Part shown: positions 15,364-23,522 of the stretch, one piece after another
Numbering within the stretch: position 1 is the stretch's first letter
Layout of the letters: every line of letters starts with the position of its first letter
Origin: Candidatus Nitrosopelagicus sp.
GTDB lineage: Archaea > Thermoproteota > Nitrososphaeria > Nitrososphaerales > Nitrosopumilaceae
Direction: 5' to 3'
DNA length: 33,040 nt
NCBI GenBank assembly: GCA_028345575.1
Contig: JAOMDR010000015.1
Location: 1 to 33,040, forward strand
Notes under the pieces: generated by a model
The model's input: only the letters and a program-made list of their open reading frames with translations
What the model was told of the DNA's origin: nothing
Database searches by the model: none
Position numbers and translations under genes: made by a program

Positions 15364-17162
15364 GCAGCACATTCACCTTTTCCAGTTACAGTGTGATAAT
15401 TTGTATCACTTCCGTAATCCATGTAGAAATCAGGTTCATCTTCAACATTTGGAGGAACTATGAGAGGCGCAATTGCTTTTTTGATATCATCAACACCTGT
15501 AATTTTTGAGGATTCATTTCCACTAACAACTCTGTCAATCCATTTAGCTAGTGTGTCATCAGATTGTTTATTTTCTTTAAACAGTTCAATAATTTTTAGA
15601 ATTACAGGAATTATACGTTTTACAGGAACACGTGCTGTATGATGACCAAGCATTGCATCTTCATCGAATTTACCTCCTAATGACATCGTATAATTTGGAA
15701 ACATGTCAGTTCCATGTCTACCACCACCACCATAAAATCCGATTGTTGCAATTTGGTGTTGTCCACAAGAGTTAGGGCATCCACTAATTTTGATTGTGGA
15801 ATCTTTCAAGTCATCATCTTCATCATAATTTAGTTCTAAGAATTTTCTTTGTACTTCTTTTGCCAATCTATGAGAGTTAGTTAATGCAAGATTACAAGAG
15901 GTTGTACCAGAACATCCCACTGCAGATGCCATGGTTAATGAGCCAGTTTTAGCAAGACCATTTTCAATTAGTCGAGAATACATTGATTTAAGATCATCAT
16001 CATGAACATAACGAATTACAATATTTTGTGAAAATCCATTTCTGGCAAAACCCTCAGCAGAATAATCACGAATGATTTCTGCAACACTTCGTAATTGATT
16101 GGCTGTAATATCACCAGCCTCTAAACCAATGAATACAGAATTAAAACCAGATTGAGATTGTTTTTCAACATTAGTTTTTTCCCATCTTGCATATCCATCA
16201 GGAATAGAAGCAGATTCATCATTAACAGATATTGGTCTTTGAATCTCATTTACACTATCATCAATATTTAATTTAACAATCACAGATTGAGTAGCTTTAA
16301 CAACAGCTCTTTCTTTTAGAACAAGGTTTTGAAACTTTTCCCAACCCAAATCATTTACCAAATAACGCATTCTATTTCGAGATAGATTTTTTCGGTCACC
16401 CATTCTATCAAAAATTCTAATTACTGCCATAGAGGTGTAAAGTAAATCTTCAACAGGCGTGAAGTCTTCTAATTGATGACCAACAAATGAACGGTTTCCT
16501 AATCCACCACCTAAGAAAATTTTAAAGCCTTTTCTTTTTTCTCCGTCAATTTCTTGAATTTGAGGTAAAAGACCAACATCTACAATTCTTATCATTCCGT
16601 GTTTTTCACAACACGTAAAATTGAATTTGAATTTACGTGGAAGTCCTTGACATATTGGATTTCTAAGCATAAATCTTGCAATAGCTAATGCATACGGAGT
16701 TGTATCAAAAATTTCATCTTTACAAACACCAGACATAGGACTACACATTACATTTCTTACAGTATTACCACATGCTTCACGTGATGTCATTCCAACATCA
16801 GAAAGCGATTGCATTATTTCAGAAACATCCTCAAGTATTACCCAGTGAAGTTGAATATTCTCACGAGTTGAAAAATGTGCACTGCCAATAGAGTACATTT
16901 CACTCAACTGAGCAATTTTCTCTAATTGATTTGGATAAACCTGTCCTGCAGGAACTTTAATTCGAACCATTGCATAATCATCAGTCATACGTGTACCGTA
17001 TGCTCCATGTTGTAGACGGAATCTACGGAACATATCAGGATCAATCTTGCCTTGTCGAAATAGCTTCACGGTTTCAGCAAAATTTTCTGCTTCTTGTCTT
17101 CTGGACCAATCAATCTTTGACTGTTTATCAGCCGGTTTTGATGGTCTTAGCTGTTGTGCCAT
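15360..17162 (-). CDS. Ferredoxin-type nitrite/sulfite reductase (siroheme, 4Fe-4S)
   Basis: The 600-residue protein has the two tandem ferredoxin-like plus siroheme half-domains of the family. The cluster/siroheme cysteines are Cys417 and Cys423 (C-S-G-T-T-S-C) and Cys462 and Cys466 (C-P-N-S-C), the CX5C...CX3C pattern. The N-terminal half has the parasite-domain features H-F-S-T-R-E-N-I-Q and E-A-C-G-N-T-V-R-N. It carries out a six-electron reduction of sulfite to sulfide or nitrite to ammonia in the cytoplasm. The two activities are hard to separate by sequence. In this neighbourhood (rhodanese, TusA, Thi4) sulfite is more likely, but ammonia oxidisers also meet nitrite. It is the first gene of a three-gene operon. 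Confidence 0.92.
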   Translation of the reverse strand: MAQQLRPSKPADKQSKIDWSRRQEAENFAETVKLFRQGKIDPDMFRRFRLQHGAYGTRMTDDYAMVRIKVPAGQVYPNQLEKIAQLSEMYSIGSAHFSTRENIQLHWVILEDVSEIMQSLSDVGMTSREACGNTVRNVMCSPMSGVCKDEIFDTTPYALAIARFMLRNPICQGLPRKFKFNFTCCEKHGMIRIVDVGLLPQIQEIDGEKRKGFKIFLGGGLGNRSFVGHQLEDFTPVEDLLYTSMAVIRIFDRMGDRKNLSRNRMRYLVNDLGWEKFQNLVLKERAVVKATQSVIVKLNIDDSVNEIQRPISVNDESASIPDGYARWEKTNVEKQSQSGFNSVFIGLEAGDITANQLRSVAEIIRDYSAEGFARNGFSQNIVIRYVHDDDLKSMYSRLIENGLAKTGSLTMASAVGCSGTTSCNLALTNSHRLAKEVQRKFLELNYDEDDDLKDSTIKISGCPNSCGQHQIATIGFYGGGGRHGTDMFPNYTMSLGGKFDEDAMLGHHTARVPVKRIIPVILKIIELFKENKQSDDTLAKWIDRVVSGNESSKITGVDDIKKAIAPLIVPPNVEDEPDFYMDYGSDTNYHTVTGKGECAA

Positions 17163-17299
17163 CTATCTTTTTTTGATCGCAGTGTAGTTATAAGTTTTTG
17201 ATATGGGCAAAGTTACACACATCGATTAAACAAAGTATACATTTTTGCCGGTTTGTGTTAGTATAACCTAATTTCGAATAAAAATACCCAAAGCTATTA

Positions 17300-18154
17300 A
17301 TGAGTTTGAGAATGAAAAAATCCATGCAGGAATCAGTCAACGAACAAAGACCAGATAAGATTTTTGCAGATGCAAAAGAAGTAGAAATTACGAGAGCAAT
17401 CGCAAAAGAGTTCTATGATGTTTTACAAGATAGAGCAGAAAGTGATATCATAATTATAGGAGCGGGACCTGCAGGACTAACCGCATCCAGAGAATTATCA
17501 TTAATGGGTTACAAGGTTTTAGTCATTGAACAAAATAACTATCTAGGCGGAGGATATTGGCTTGGAGGTTATATGATGAATCCTGTAACAGTACGTGCAC
17601 CAGCACAAAAGATTTGGGATGAGATAGGAATTCCTTACAAAAAAGTAGGTGAAGGGTTGTACCTCACACCAGGTCCACATGCAGTTTCTAAATTAATTGG
17701 AGCAGCATGTGATGCAGGAGTAAAATTCTTGAATCTAACAAAGTTTGATGATTTAGTTATGAGGCATGGAAGAGTTGCAGGAATTGTTGTAAACTGGATG
17801 CCAGTTTCAGCACTACCAAGAAACATCACATGTGTGGATCCTGTTGCATTGGAAGCAAAAATGATTATTGATGCATCAGGTCATGATTCAGTCGCAGTCA
17901 AGAGATTAGTTGACAGACAATTAGTAGAATGGAAAGGAATGGACCCAATGTGGGTAGAAGATGGCGAAGAACACGTAGTACACAAAACAGGAGAAGTGTA
18001 TCCAGGGTTAGTCGCTGCAGGAATGTCAGTTACAGAGACTTATGGATTAGCAAGAATGGGTCCAACATTTGGTTCAATGCTATACTCCGGAAAGAAGGCA
18101 GCAGAAATAACTGATCAAAAGATTAAAGAATTTGATAATAAGATTCCAAAATAA
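17300..18154 (+). CDS. thi4: Thi4-family thiazole synthase
   Basis: The 284-residue protein has the FAD/NAD-binding motif G-A-G-P-A-G (54-59), the Gly-rich L-G-G-G-Y-W-L-G-G-Y loop, and the late A-A-G-M-S-V-T-E-T-Y-G-L-A-R-M-G-P-T-F-G motif of Thi4. It makes the thiazole part of thiamine from NAD and glycine. At the sulfur-donor position it reads T-C-V-D-P, with Cys178 aligned to the Cys of yeast Thi4 (S-C-M-D-P), whereas sulfide-using methanogen enzymes have His there. So this enzyme may donate its own sulfur. It lies divergently from the sulfite reductase operon. ATGs at 17300, 17312 and 17324 are possible; the first is listed. No TPP riboswitch is seen upstream. Confidence 0.92.
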   Translation: MSLRMKKSMQESVNEQRPDKIFADAKEVEITRAIAKEFYDVLQDRAESDIIIIGAGPAGLTASRELSLMGYKVLVIEQNNYLGGGYWLGGYMMNPVTVRAPAQKIWDEIGIPYKKVGEGLYLTPGPHAVSKLIGAACDAGVKFLNLTKFDDLVMRHGRVAGIVVNWMPVSALPRNITCVDPVALEAKMIIDASGHDSVAVKRLVDRQLVEWKGMDPMWVEDGEEHVVHKTGEVYPGLVAAGMSVTETYGLARMGPTFGSMLYSGKKAAEITDQKIKEFDNKIPK

Positions 18155-18159
18155 TCTAT

Positions 18160-18957
18160 TTGAACTTTAAAGAAATAATATTATACAAAGAACCGGCAAT
18201 TTCAGAAATTAATATTGAAAAATTAACCAAATTTTTAGAAGATAATTTTCCATTTCAAGTCAAAATTAAAGAGAACATTTTCAGGGAATTTAGTCTCAAA
18301 AATATCAAAGAATTATCAAATACTCGAATCACAGATATAAAAAATTCATTTTCAAAGTATGATTCAAATGATACAGAGATTAAATTTGAAGAGGAATTAT
18401 GTAAAAATTCGTCACTAATGGATTCAACAACTAAAGTTGAAAATGCTCAAGAAATAAGTCAGGTTTTCATGTACGATGGTTTTGAACTACAAAAGATTCT
18501 CAGATATCTTAATGAAGATAATCAAACAATACACATAATCTTAACAAATAGACTAACATGTACATTTGATGAAAATGATAAGAGATATCATGCAAGAGCA
18601 GTGATTTGTGCAAATCCTTCAATTATTTCTACTACAGGAATAGTAGAAGCACCTGCAAAACCAAAAGAATACTATTTTGAAGTAATGAAGTTAAAAACAC
18701 AAGGTTTGGACATAAAATCTGCTAAAGAAAAATACAAAGATAAATTTTTAGAATATAATGATAAGAGATTAACCAGAGTTTTAGAGGGATATCTCTTACA
18801 AATCATTTTTTACAATATAACAGGAGAATCATTTTGTGAAGATATCAAATGCAGATTAAATAATGCCCATTGGCAAAAGGATCTTTTGTTCTCACAACTT
18901 GAAATAAGTAAACTATGTAAAAAACACAATGAGATCTTGACAAATCTAAAAAATTGA
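18160..18957 (+). CDS. Archaeal protein of unknown function, possibly DUF6775-like
   Basis: The 265-residue soluble protein begins at a TTG five bases after the thi4 stop; there is no ATG until far inside, so TTG is likely. Conserved-looking parts are L-T-N-R-L-T-C-T-F, R-Y-H-A-R-A-V-I-C, the A-K-P-K-E-Y-Y segment, and a C-terminal block F-C-E-D-I-K-C-R-L-N-N-A-H-W-Q followed by L-C-K-K-H. The Cys/His pattern near the end recalls the zinc-binding tail of archaemetzincin-like proteins, but no H-E-x-x-H motif exists, so it is not a normal protease. The assignment to DUF6775 is from memory and uncertain. It is probably co-transcribed with thi4. Confidence 0.72.
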   Translation: MNFKEIILYKEPAISEINIEKLTKFLEDNFPFQVKIKENIFREFSLKNIKELSNTRITDIKNSFSKYDSNDTEIKFEEELCKNSSLMDSTTKVENAQEISQVFMYDGFELQKILRYLNEDNQTIHIILTNRLTCTFDENDKRYHARAVICANPSIISTTGIVEAPAKPKEYYFEVMKLKTQGLDIKSAKEKYKDKFLEYNDKRLTRVLEGYLLQIIFYNITGESFCEDIKCRLNNAHWQKDLLFSQLEISKLCKKHNEILTNLKN

Positions 18958-18966
18958 TTTAAATTA
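18958..18966 (+). promoter_or_regulatory. TATA box of trxB
   Basis: TTTAAATTA is centred about 25 bases upstream of the ATG at 18987, giving a leaderless transcript for thioredoxin reductase separate from thi4. Confidence 0.5.
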
Positions 18967-18986
18967 TAATCATAGAGTAAATTATT

Positions 18987-19994
18987 ATGATGTCAGGCGA
19001 TGATAGTTCACTAGTTATGGAAGATAGAGGTTCAAATGATGAACCAAAGACTCCAGATTTTCCGAAAAAATCAAAGACAGCGTATGATGTAATTATAATT
19101 GGTGCAGGACCTGCAGGATACACTGCAGGAATTTATTGTTCAAGAGCAAGGCATGATACGCTAATAATTTCAGGACTGTTACCAGGAGGCCAACTAATGA
19201 ACACAACAGATGTTGAAAATTATCCAGGGTTTGAAGAAGGCATAATGGGACCTGATTTAATGTTGACCATGAGAAAACAAGCAGAGAGAATGGACACCAC
19301 GATTATTGATGACGTAGTTGTAAATGTTGATTTTCGTGCAAAACCATTCAAAGTTTTAACAGGCTCAGAAGAATATGAAGCAAAATCTGTGATAGTTTGT
19401 ACTGGTGCAACACCAAGAAAAATAGGTATTGAAGGAGAACAGACATTCAGTGGAAAAGGAGTTTCTTATTGCGCAACATGTGATGGAGCATTTTTCAGAA
19501 ATCAAGATATTGCAGTTGTAGGTGGTGGAGATACATGTATGGAAGAAGCAACATTTCTTACAAAATTTGCATCAAAGGTTCACATAATTCACAGACGAGA
19601 TACATTTAGAGCAAGTAAAATAATGCAAGACCGCGCACTAAGTAATGAAAATATCCAAGTTCATTGGAATAGTGAAATTGAAGATATCAAAGGCGACCAA
19701 AAAGTACAACAGATAATTCTAAAAGATACAAAAACCGGAGAGAATAAAACTCTGGAAATGGGAGGAGTTTTTGTAGCAATAGGTCACGAACCAAATACAG
19801 AATTATTCAAGAATCAATTAGAAATGGATGAAAATGGATACATAGTCCAGAAGCAAAATACCGAAACAAGTGTAAAAGGAGTATTTACCGCAGGAGATGT
19901 TCATGACCATAGATACAGACAAGCAGTTACAGCAGCAGGATTTGGATGTATGTCAGCAATTGATGTTGACAAATATCTATCAGAACAAAAATAA
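18987..19994 (+). CDS. trxB: Thioredoxin-disulfide reductase
   Basis: The 335-residue protein carries an FAD-binding G-A-G-P-A-G (39-44), the redox-active C-A-T-C (Cys162 and Cys165), an NADPH domain with G-G-G-D-T-C-M-E-E-A and H-R-R-D-T-F-R-A (the arginines indicate NADPH over NADH), and the C-terminal FAD motif G-V-F-T-A-G-D-V. This is the low-molecular-weight TrxR type. It keeps thioredoxin-like proteins reduced in the cytoplasm. A hydrophilic N-terminal extension of about 30 residues, acidic then basic, is longer than usual. A second ATG follows at once at 18990. Its place among sulfur-handling genes suggests it supplies reducing power to them. Confidence 0.95.
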   Translation: MMSGDDSSLVMEDRGSNDEPKTPDFPKKSKTAYDVIIIGAGPAGYTAGIYCSRARHDTLIISGLLPGGQLMNTTDVENYPGFEEGIMGPDLMLTMRKQAERMDTTIIDDVVVNVDFRAKPFKVLTGSEEYEAKSVIVCTGATPRKIGIEGEQTFSGKGVSYCATCDGAFFRNQDIAVVGGGDTCMEEATFLTKFASKVHIIHRRDTFRASKIMQDRALSNENIQVHWNSEIEDIKGDQKVQQIILKDTKTGENKTLEMGGVFVAIGHEPNTELFKNQLEMDENGYIVQKQNTETSVKGVFTAGDVHDHRYRQAVTAAGFGCMSAIDVDKYLSEQK

Positions 19995-19996
19995 AA

Positions 19997-20230
19997 TTAC
20001 TTTATTTTTTTAATTGTAAATTCTAAATCGCTGCCATTTTTTTTCAATTCAACAAGTTCATGACCACGAGTTCTACACAAGTCTGAAATATCATCTTCAG
20101 CAGCAGGATCATCAGCTAATACAAGGAGTATTTTACCAACCTGCATTTTTGAAAGCTCAACTACAGTTTGCATTGCAGGGGAAGGACAGTATAATCCTCT
20201 CACATCTAGAGTTTTTTCTGGTTCAGACAT
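19997..20230 (-). CDS. TusA-family sulfur carrier
   Basis: The 77-residue protein has the family motif L-D-V-R-G-L-Y-C-P-S-P with the C-P-x-P box at residues 15-18; Cys15 would carry the persulfide. The rest fits the small beta-alpha-beta-alpha-beta-beta TusA fold, including V-L-A-D-D-P-A-A-E-D-D-I. It relays sulfane sulfur between sulfurtransferases and acceptors. The gene converges with trxB, two bases apart. Partners could be the rhodanese at 14566-15363. Confidence 0.92.
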   Translation of the reverse strand: MSEPEKTLDVRGLYCPSPAMQTVVELSKMQVGKILLVLADDPAAEDDISDLCRTRGHELVELKKNGSDLEFTIKKIK

Positions 20231-20297
20231 TTCTACCTAACAAAAAATTAACAGTTCTATATTAAAATCTAGTTCTTTTTAGCTTTGCCTACAGAGA

Positions 20298-21218
20298 TTA
20301 AAATATCATTTTTGTAATTGTAGGAATGTCACGTGTTCTAAAGGCAGAGGGATCATAACCCTCAAAATTTATTTTATATGAAATTCTTCGTAATCCAAAT
20401 AACGCAATCTTCAAAGTAGCATCCCAAATTAGTGATTTTTTAGAAAACATGTATGATCTGTACATGAGATTAAACAACCAAGAATATTTTGGGTAAAATT
20501 CTTGTACATATTGATCTATGTAGTCTTTAGAATTCTCAATTTTATACCGAATATGTTCCAAAATTTCATGACGTGTGATATATTCAGTTTTTTCAATAGA
20601 GATTTTACCTTTTTTCATTGCAGATATAACATCGTCAAGATTATTTTCAGAATTTATCAAATTAGTGCATCTTCCTATAGTAGATGCAACGTGAGAATCA
20701 CTTCCAGCAGTTGTTAACAAATTATTTTCTTTTGCAAAGATTTCTGCTTTTTTATTTGAATGTAAATCAACATTTGAACTATTAAAAACTTCAAATAAAT
20801 CACACTTTAGCGAATCATCACGTAAAGCATCAACTAAACTAAAAGGATGTGGAGCGATTGTTACAGCATCTTGTGATTTAGCGGCATCGAGAATTTCATC
20901 TATAGTTTTGTTTGATTTTATTTCATCTTGTAAACCATAAACAAGAACATGTGCTTCTTTGTCAGTAGTTACTTCTACAGCAGGATACACTTTTAGATTT
21001 AAGAATTTCTCATGGTTATTTTTATAATCCGTTATTTGTTTGAAGCCATCTAAAGTATTATGGTTTGTTACAAATAATATGTCAAGTTTTGATTTTAATG
21101 AATTTTCTAATTGTTCATTTAGTGTTACGTTTGAATCAAATGGAGGTTCCAAATCACCTACATGACCGTTGGAATAGACATTATGACAATGAAGTTCTGC
21201 ACGTAACATTTCTAACAT
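20298..21218 (-). CDS. PHP-domain metal-dependent phosphoesterase
   Basis: The 306-residue protein shows the PHP metal ligands in order: E-L-H-C-H (His10, His12), T-N-H-N-T-L-D-G, an internal E-V-T motif, A-P-H-P-F and G-S-D-S-H. These bind a di- or trinuclear metal site and hydrolyse phosphoester bonds. The substrate (histidinol phosphate, nucleotide, RNA or other) cannot be told from sequence. The C-terminal third is helical, aromatic and basic, unlike the minimal PHP proteins, and may bind membrane or nucleic acid. Two ATGs (21218 and 21209) are possible starts. Confidence 0.85.
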   Translation of the reverse strand: MLEMLRAELHCHNVYSNGHVGDLEPPFDSNVTLNEQLENSLKSKLDILFVTNHNTLDGFKQITDYKNNHEKFLNLKVYPAVEVTTDKEAHVLVYGLQDEIKSNKTIDEILDAAKSQDAVTIAPHPFSLVDALRDDSLKCDLFEVFNSSNVDLHSNKKAEIFAKENNLLTTAGSDSHVASTIGRCTNLINSENNLDDVISAMKKGKISIEKTEYITRHEILEHIRYKIENSKDYIDQYVQEFYPKYSWLFNLMYRSYMFSKKSLIWDATLKIALFGLRRISYKINFEGYDPSAFRTRDIPTITKMIF

Positions 21219-21245
21219 TTTCTATAAGATTTTACTTTTTATTAA

Positions 21246-21986
21246 TTATCTGAATAAATCTTCTTCTTTTGAACGAAGTATGTTATTGATATTTCCAGTA
21301 TTTTCTTTAAATTCAAAATTTTTGATTATTGCAGCAGGACATTTTTTAGTTTTCCCCATTACAAGTTCCGCTGCAGAGCTAAGTTCATCAACTATAGCTG
21401 TTGCAGTAACTCGTAAAATTTTACCAAAAGTATCAGGAGTGCCTTCATAATGTAAAATTGTATCAATGCCAGATACACCAATGGCATGATCAGTTTGCCC
21501 CATTCTAAAAGGACGACCGAATGTATCTGAAATAATGACAGCTACTTTTTTTCCAGTTTGCTGTAGAATTTTTAAACGTATTTCTTGTGCAGATTTATCA
21601 GAATCTTTTGGAAGTAATGTGGCATAACCAGTTTCAACGTTGCTTTCATCTATGCCTGCATTTGCACAGATAAAACCATGATTAGTTTGAACAATTATCA
21701 CACCATGTTCCATCCTAACAATTCGTTTTGATTCAGATAGAATGGCTTGAACTAATTTTGGATCCTTATCATATGCAGATGCAATGCCAATAGATAATTC
21801 TGATGGAATTACTGAATCTAAATTTACAACTCGTCCTTCATGTTTTGATATGATTTTTTGTGCAATTACCAACACATCCCCATTTTCAAGAGATGTTTTA
21901 GATGAAGATAGTAAAAGATCAACTAGATCATCAGTGGGTTGAATATCATTTTTCAAATGAATTGGCGTTATTTGTAAGCTCAACAA
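21246..21986 (-). CDS. cofE: Coenzyme F420:L-glutamate ligase
   Basis: The 246-residue protein matches CofE throughout: the GDVLVIAQK-type strand near residue 37, S-K-H-E-G-R, the H-G-(F)-I-C-A-N-A-G-I-D-E-S-N block, S-D-T-F-G-R-P-F-R-M-G-Q, and the late E-L-S-S-A-A-E-L-V-M-G-K. It adds glutamates to F420-0 with GTP in the cytoplasm. The start is a TTG: a stop codon lies directly upstream in frame, and only two adjacent TTGs are available. F420 biosynthesis is expected in thaumarchaea, so this is a core gene. Confidence 0.95.
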   Translation of the reverse strand: MLSLQITPIHLKNDIQPTDDLVDLLLSSSKTSLENGDVLVIAQKIISKHEGRVVNLDSVIPSELSIGIASAYDKDPKLVQAILSESKRIVRMEHGVIIVQTNHGFICANAGIDESNVETGYATLLPKDSDKSAQEIRLKILQQTGKKVAVIISDTFGRPFRMGQTDHAIGVSGIDTILHYEGTPDTFGKILRVTATAIVDELSSAAELVMGKTKKCPAAIIKNFEFKENTGNINNILRSKEEDLFR

Positions 21987-22024
21987 TTAATGAAGAAATT
22001 TGCTATAATTGAGTTTTTTCAATC

Positions 22025-22675
22025 CTATGAAGATGTGGGAACAGGTAAGTCCATAGAATAATGGTCATTGATTATAGGAATTATCTTTGTGAGATCTTTT
22101 TCCTCTAAAGTGGTGGTTGCAAGATCTTTGACTAAATCTTGTGCGCGATATGCAATACCGAGATTACATATATCAAATAATTTTATGTCATTGGCGCCAT
22201 CAACAATAACTACAATTTCATCTTTAGGAATATTCCATTCTTCAATTTTAACTCTTGCAGATTTTGCCTTATCAGAATCAACATTAATTGTTACACCATC
22301 TAATTTTCCATCTTTGAATATCAATTCATTTGTGTATACATGATCAAGATTTAATTCATGTTTTAATCTGTCAGTCATGATAGTAAATCCTCCAGATACC
22401 GCCATCACTTTCCATCCAGCATCTTTTAGAGTTTTACAGGCTTCTCGTGCGCCAGTCATTATAGGTAAAGAATCAGCAACTTGTTTACAAGTTTCAAATT
22501 CAATACCTTTCAAAAGTTCAACTCTTTTGGTTAATCCATCCTCCCAGTTTATTGAACCTTGAATACCTTTTTTTGTAATATCCCAAATTTCGTCTTCTTT
22601 GTTTATTTTTTCAGCTAAAATTGGCAGATACTCTGCATCATACAATACCCCTTCAACATCAAAAATTGCTAGCAT
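22025..22675 (-). CDS. HAD-superfamily phosphatase, SerB-like
   Basis: The 216-residue protein has HAD motif I F-D-V-E-G-V (nucleophile Asp6), motif II V-S-G-G-F, a Lys in the D-K-A-K-S-A-R-V segment as motif III, and motif IV V-D-G-A-N-D. The cap between motifs I and II and the order of motifs are like phosphoserine phosphatase. However, the general acid/base position after the nucleophile is Glu8 instead of Asp. DxE is known in enolase-phosphatase-type HADs, so activity is possible but the substrate is not certain to be phosphoserine. It follows cofE's promoter side on the same strand (38 bases apart). Confidence 0.85.
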   Translation of the reverse strand: MLAIFDVEGVLYDAEYLPILAEKINKEDEIWDITKKGIQGSINWEDGLTKRVELLKGIEFETCKQVADSLPIMTGAREACKTLKDAGWKVMAVSGGFTIMTDRLKHELNLDHVYTNELIFKDGKLDGVTINVDSDKAKSARVKIEEWNIPKDEIVVIVDGANDIKLFDICNLGIAYRAQDLVKDLATTTLEEKDLTKIIPIINDHYSMDLPVPTSS

Positions 22676-22777
22676 TATTTTCTATTTTCACAAAAAAAGT
22701 TCATCATATAAAAGTTGAAACAAAACAATCCGATCTACAATAGCTAGTAATAAATCAGCCTTCATGGAAATTTTGTC

Positions 22778-23071
22778 ATGGTTGACGAATTAGAACACAA
22801 ATACGAAGTAAAAGTTCAAACAAGAGAAGGACGACAAAAACTTCCAAACGATGTAAAAGAAATTCTGAAAGAAGGAGGAATGATGGACGAGAAAGGAAAA
22901 TTGAAGTTGAAAGGAGTTAGCCCAAAAATGCTGAAACGAATGAAGCAAGAATTTGTTGAATGCCCAGTCTTAAAAGACGAGGTTCATTTCATCCAATGTT
23001 TTGTTTGTACAAACTTTCAAAGCAGAGTTATGGGAAGCGTCTTGTGTAAAGGCGAAGCGCTTAAAGATTAA
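22778..23071 (+). CDS. Small conserved-looking protein with four C-terminal cysteines
   Basis: The 97-residue protein has a lysine-rich, basic front half (M-L-K-R-M-K-Q-E) and a C-terminal half with E-C-P, Q-C-F-V-C-T-N and L-C-K-G. The four Cys in C-x(n)-C-x-x-C-x(n)-C spacing could hold a zinc ion or a 4Fe-4S cluster. The basic part may bind nucleic acid. It converges with the gene at 23061-23441, overlapping by 11 bases. Codon use is normal. No family recognised. Confidence 0.75.
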   Translation: MVDELEHKYEVKVQTREGRQKLPNDVKEILKEGGMMDEKGKLKLKGVSPKMLKRMKQEFVECPVLKDEVHFIQCFVCTNFQSRVMGSVLCKGEALKD

Positions 23072-23441
23072 CAGTAATTCGCTTAATTTGAGAAACAATC
23101 TTCATTTTTCGTTGTATTGTTAATTCAGGTTCCATCGTAAAGAAGATAGTTTTTCTTGAAGTGTAAATTACAAACTGGGTAACTTTTTCACGCTCAACAT
23201 GAACATATCTTACTTTTCCAAGTGGACGATCAAATTCGCGTCTCATTTTACGTCGTTGTGATACTTGTTTACAAAAATTTTCTTCTTGACGTTGAGTTTC
23301 AAGAGAATTTTTGCCAGTTTTCATTATTCCTTCAACAATGTTACCTTTTAGATCAATTATAGATGCAAATCTCATTTGGGAATCTAGAGAAATAATTTTT
23401 TCAACGATACCAAGGAGATCTTGTTTTACCATATCTCTCAT
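23061..23441 (-). CDS. Thaumarchaeal-type roadblock-like small protein (possibly DUF6659-like)
   Basis: The 126-residue soluble protein starts with a helix and then has F-A-S-I-I-D-L-K-G-N-I-V-E-G, a strand-turn-strand typical of the roadblock/LC7 or profilin-like fold. A basic helical middle (Q-R-R-K-M-R-R-E-F) is followed by V-R-Y-V-H-V-E-R-E-K and Q-F-V-I-Y-T, again strand-like. Such proteins can act as GTPase regulators or sensors. The fold call is from pattern only, and the DUF number from memory. Confidence 0.72.
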   Translation of the reverse strand: MRDMVKQDLLGIVEKIISLDSQMRFASIIDLKGNIVEGIMKTGKNSLETQRQEENFCKQVSQRRKMRREFDRPLGKVRYVHVEREKVTQFVIYTSRKTIFFTMEPELTIQRKMKIVSQIKRITVNL

Positions 23442-23491
23442 AACCTGTTATTTTCAATATAATTCTAGGTTTCAAATGTCTAGAAACAAGA

Positions 23492-23500
23492 CTAAATAAT
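23492..23500 (+). promoter_or_regulatory. TATA box of proS
   Basis: CTAAATAAT is centred about 27 bases upstream of the ATG at 23523. This fits a leaderless message starting at that ATG and argues against the TTG at 23511 as start. Confidence 0.5.
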
Positions 23501-23522
23501 TACAAAATTCTTGTCTTTTCAA

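Noticed and set aside
17163-17299. Possible TPP riboswitch before thi4
   Set aside because: No CTGAGA or other conserved TPP-box core is visible, and the space fits a nearly leaderless promoter.
23511-23522. TTG start four codons upstream for ProRS
   Set aside because: ATG at 23523 fits both the TATA distance and the family start.
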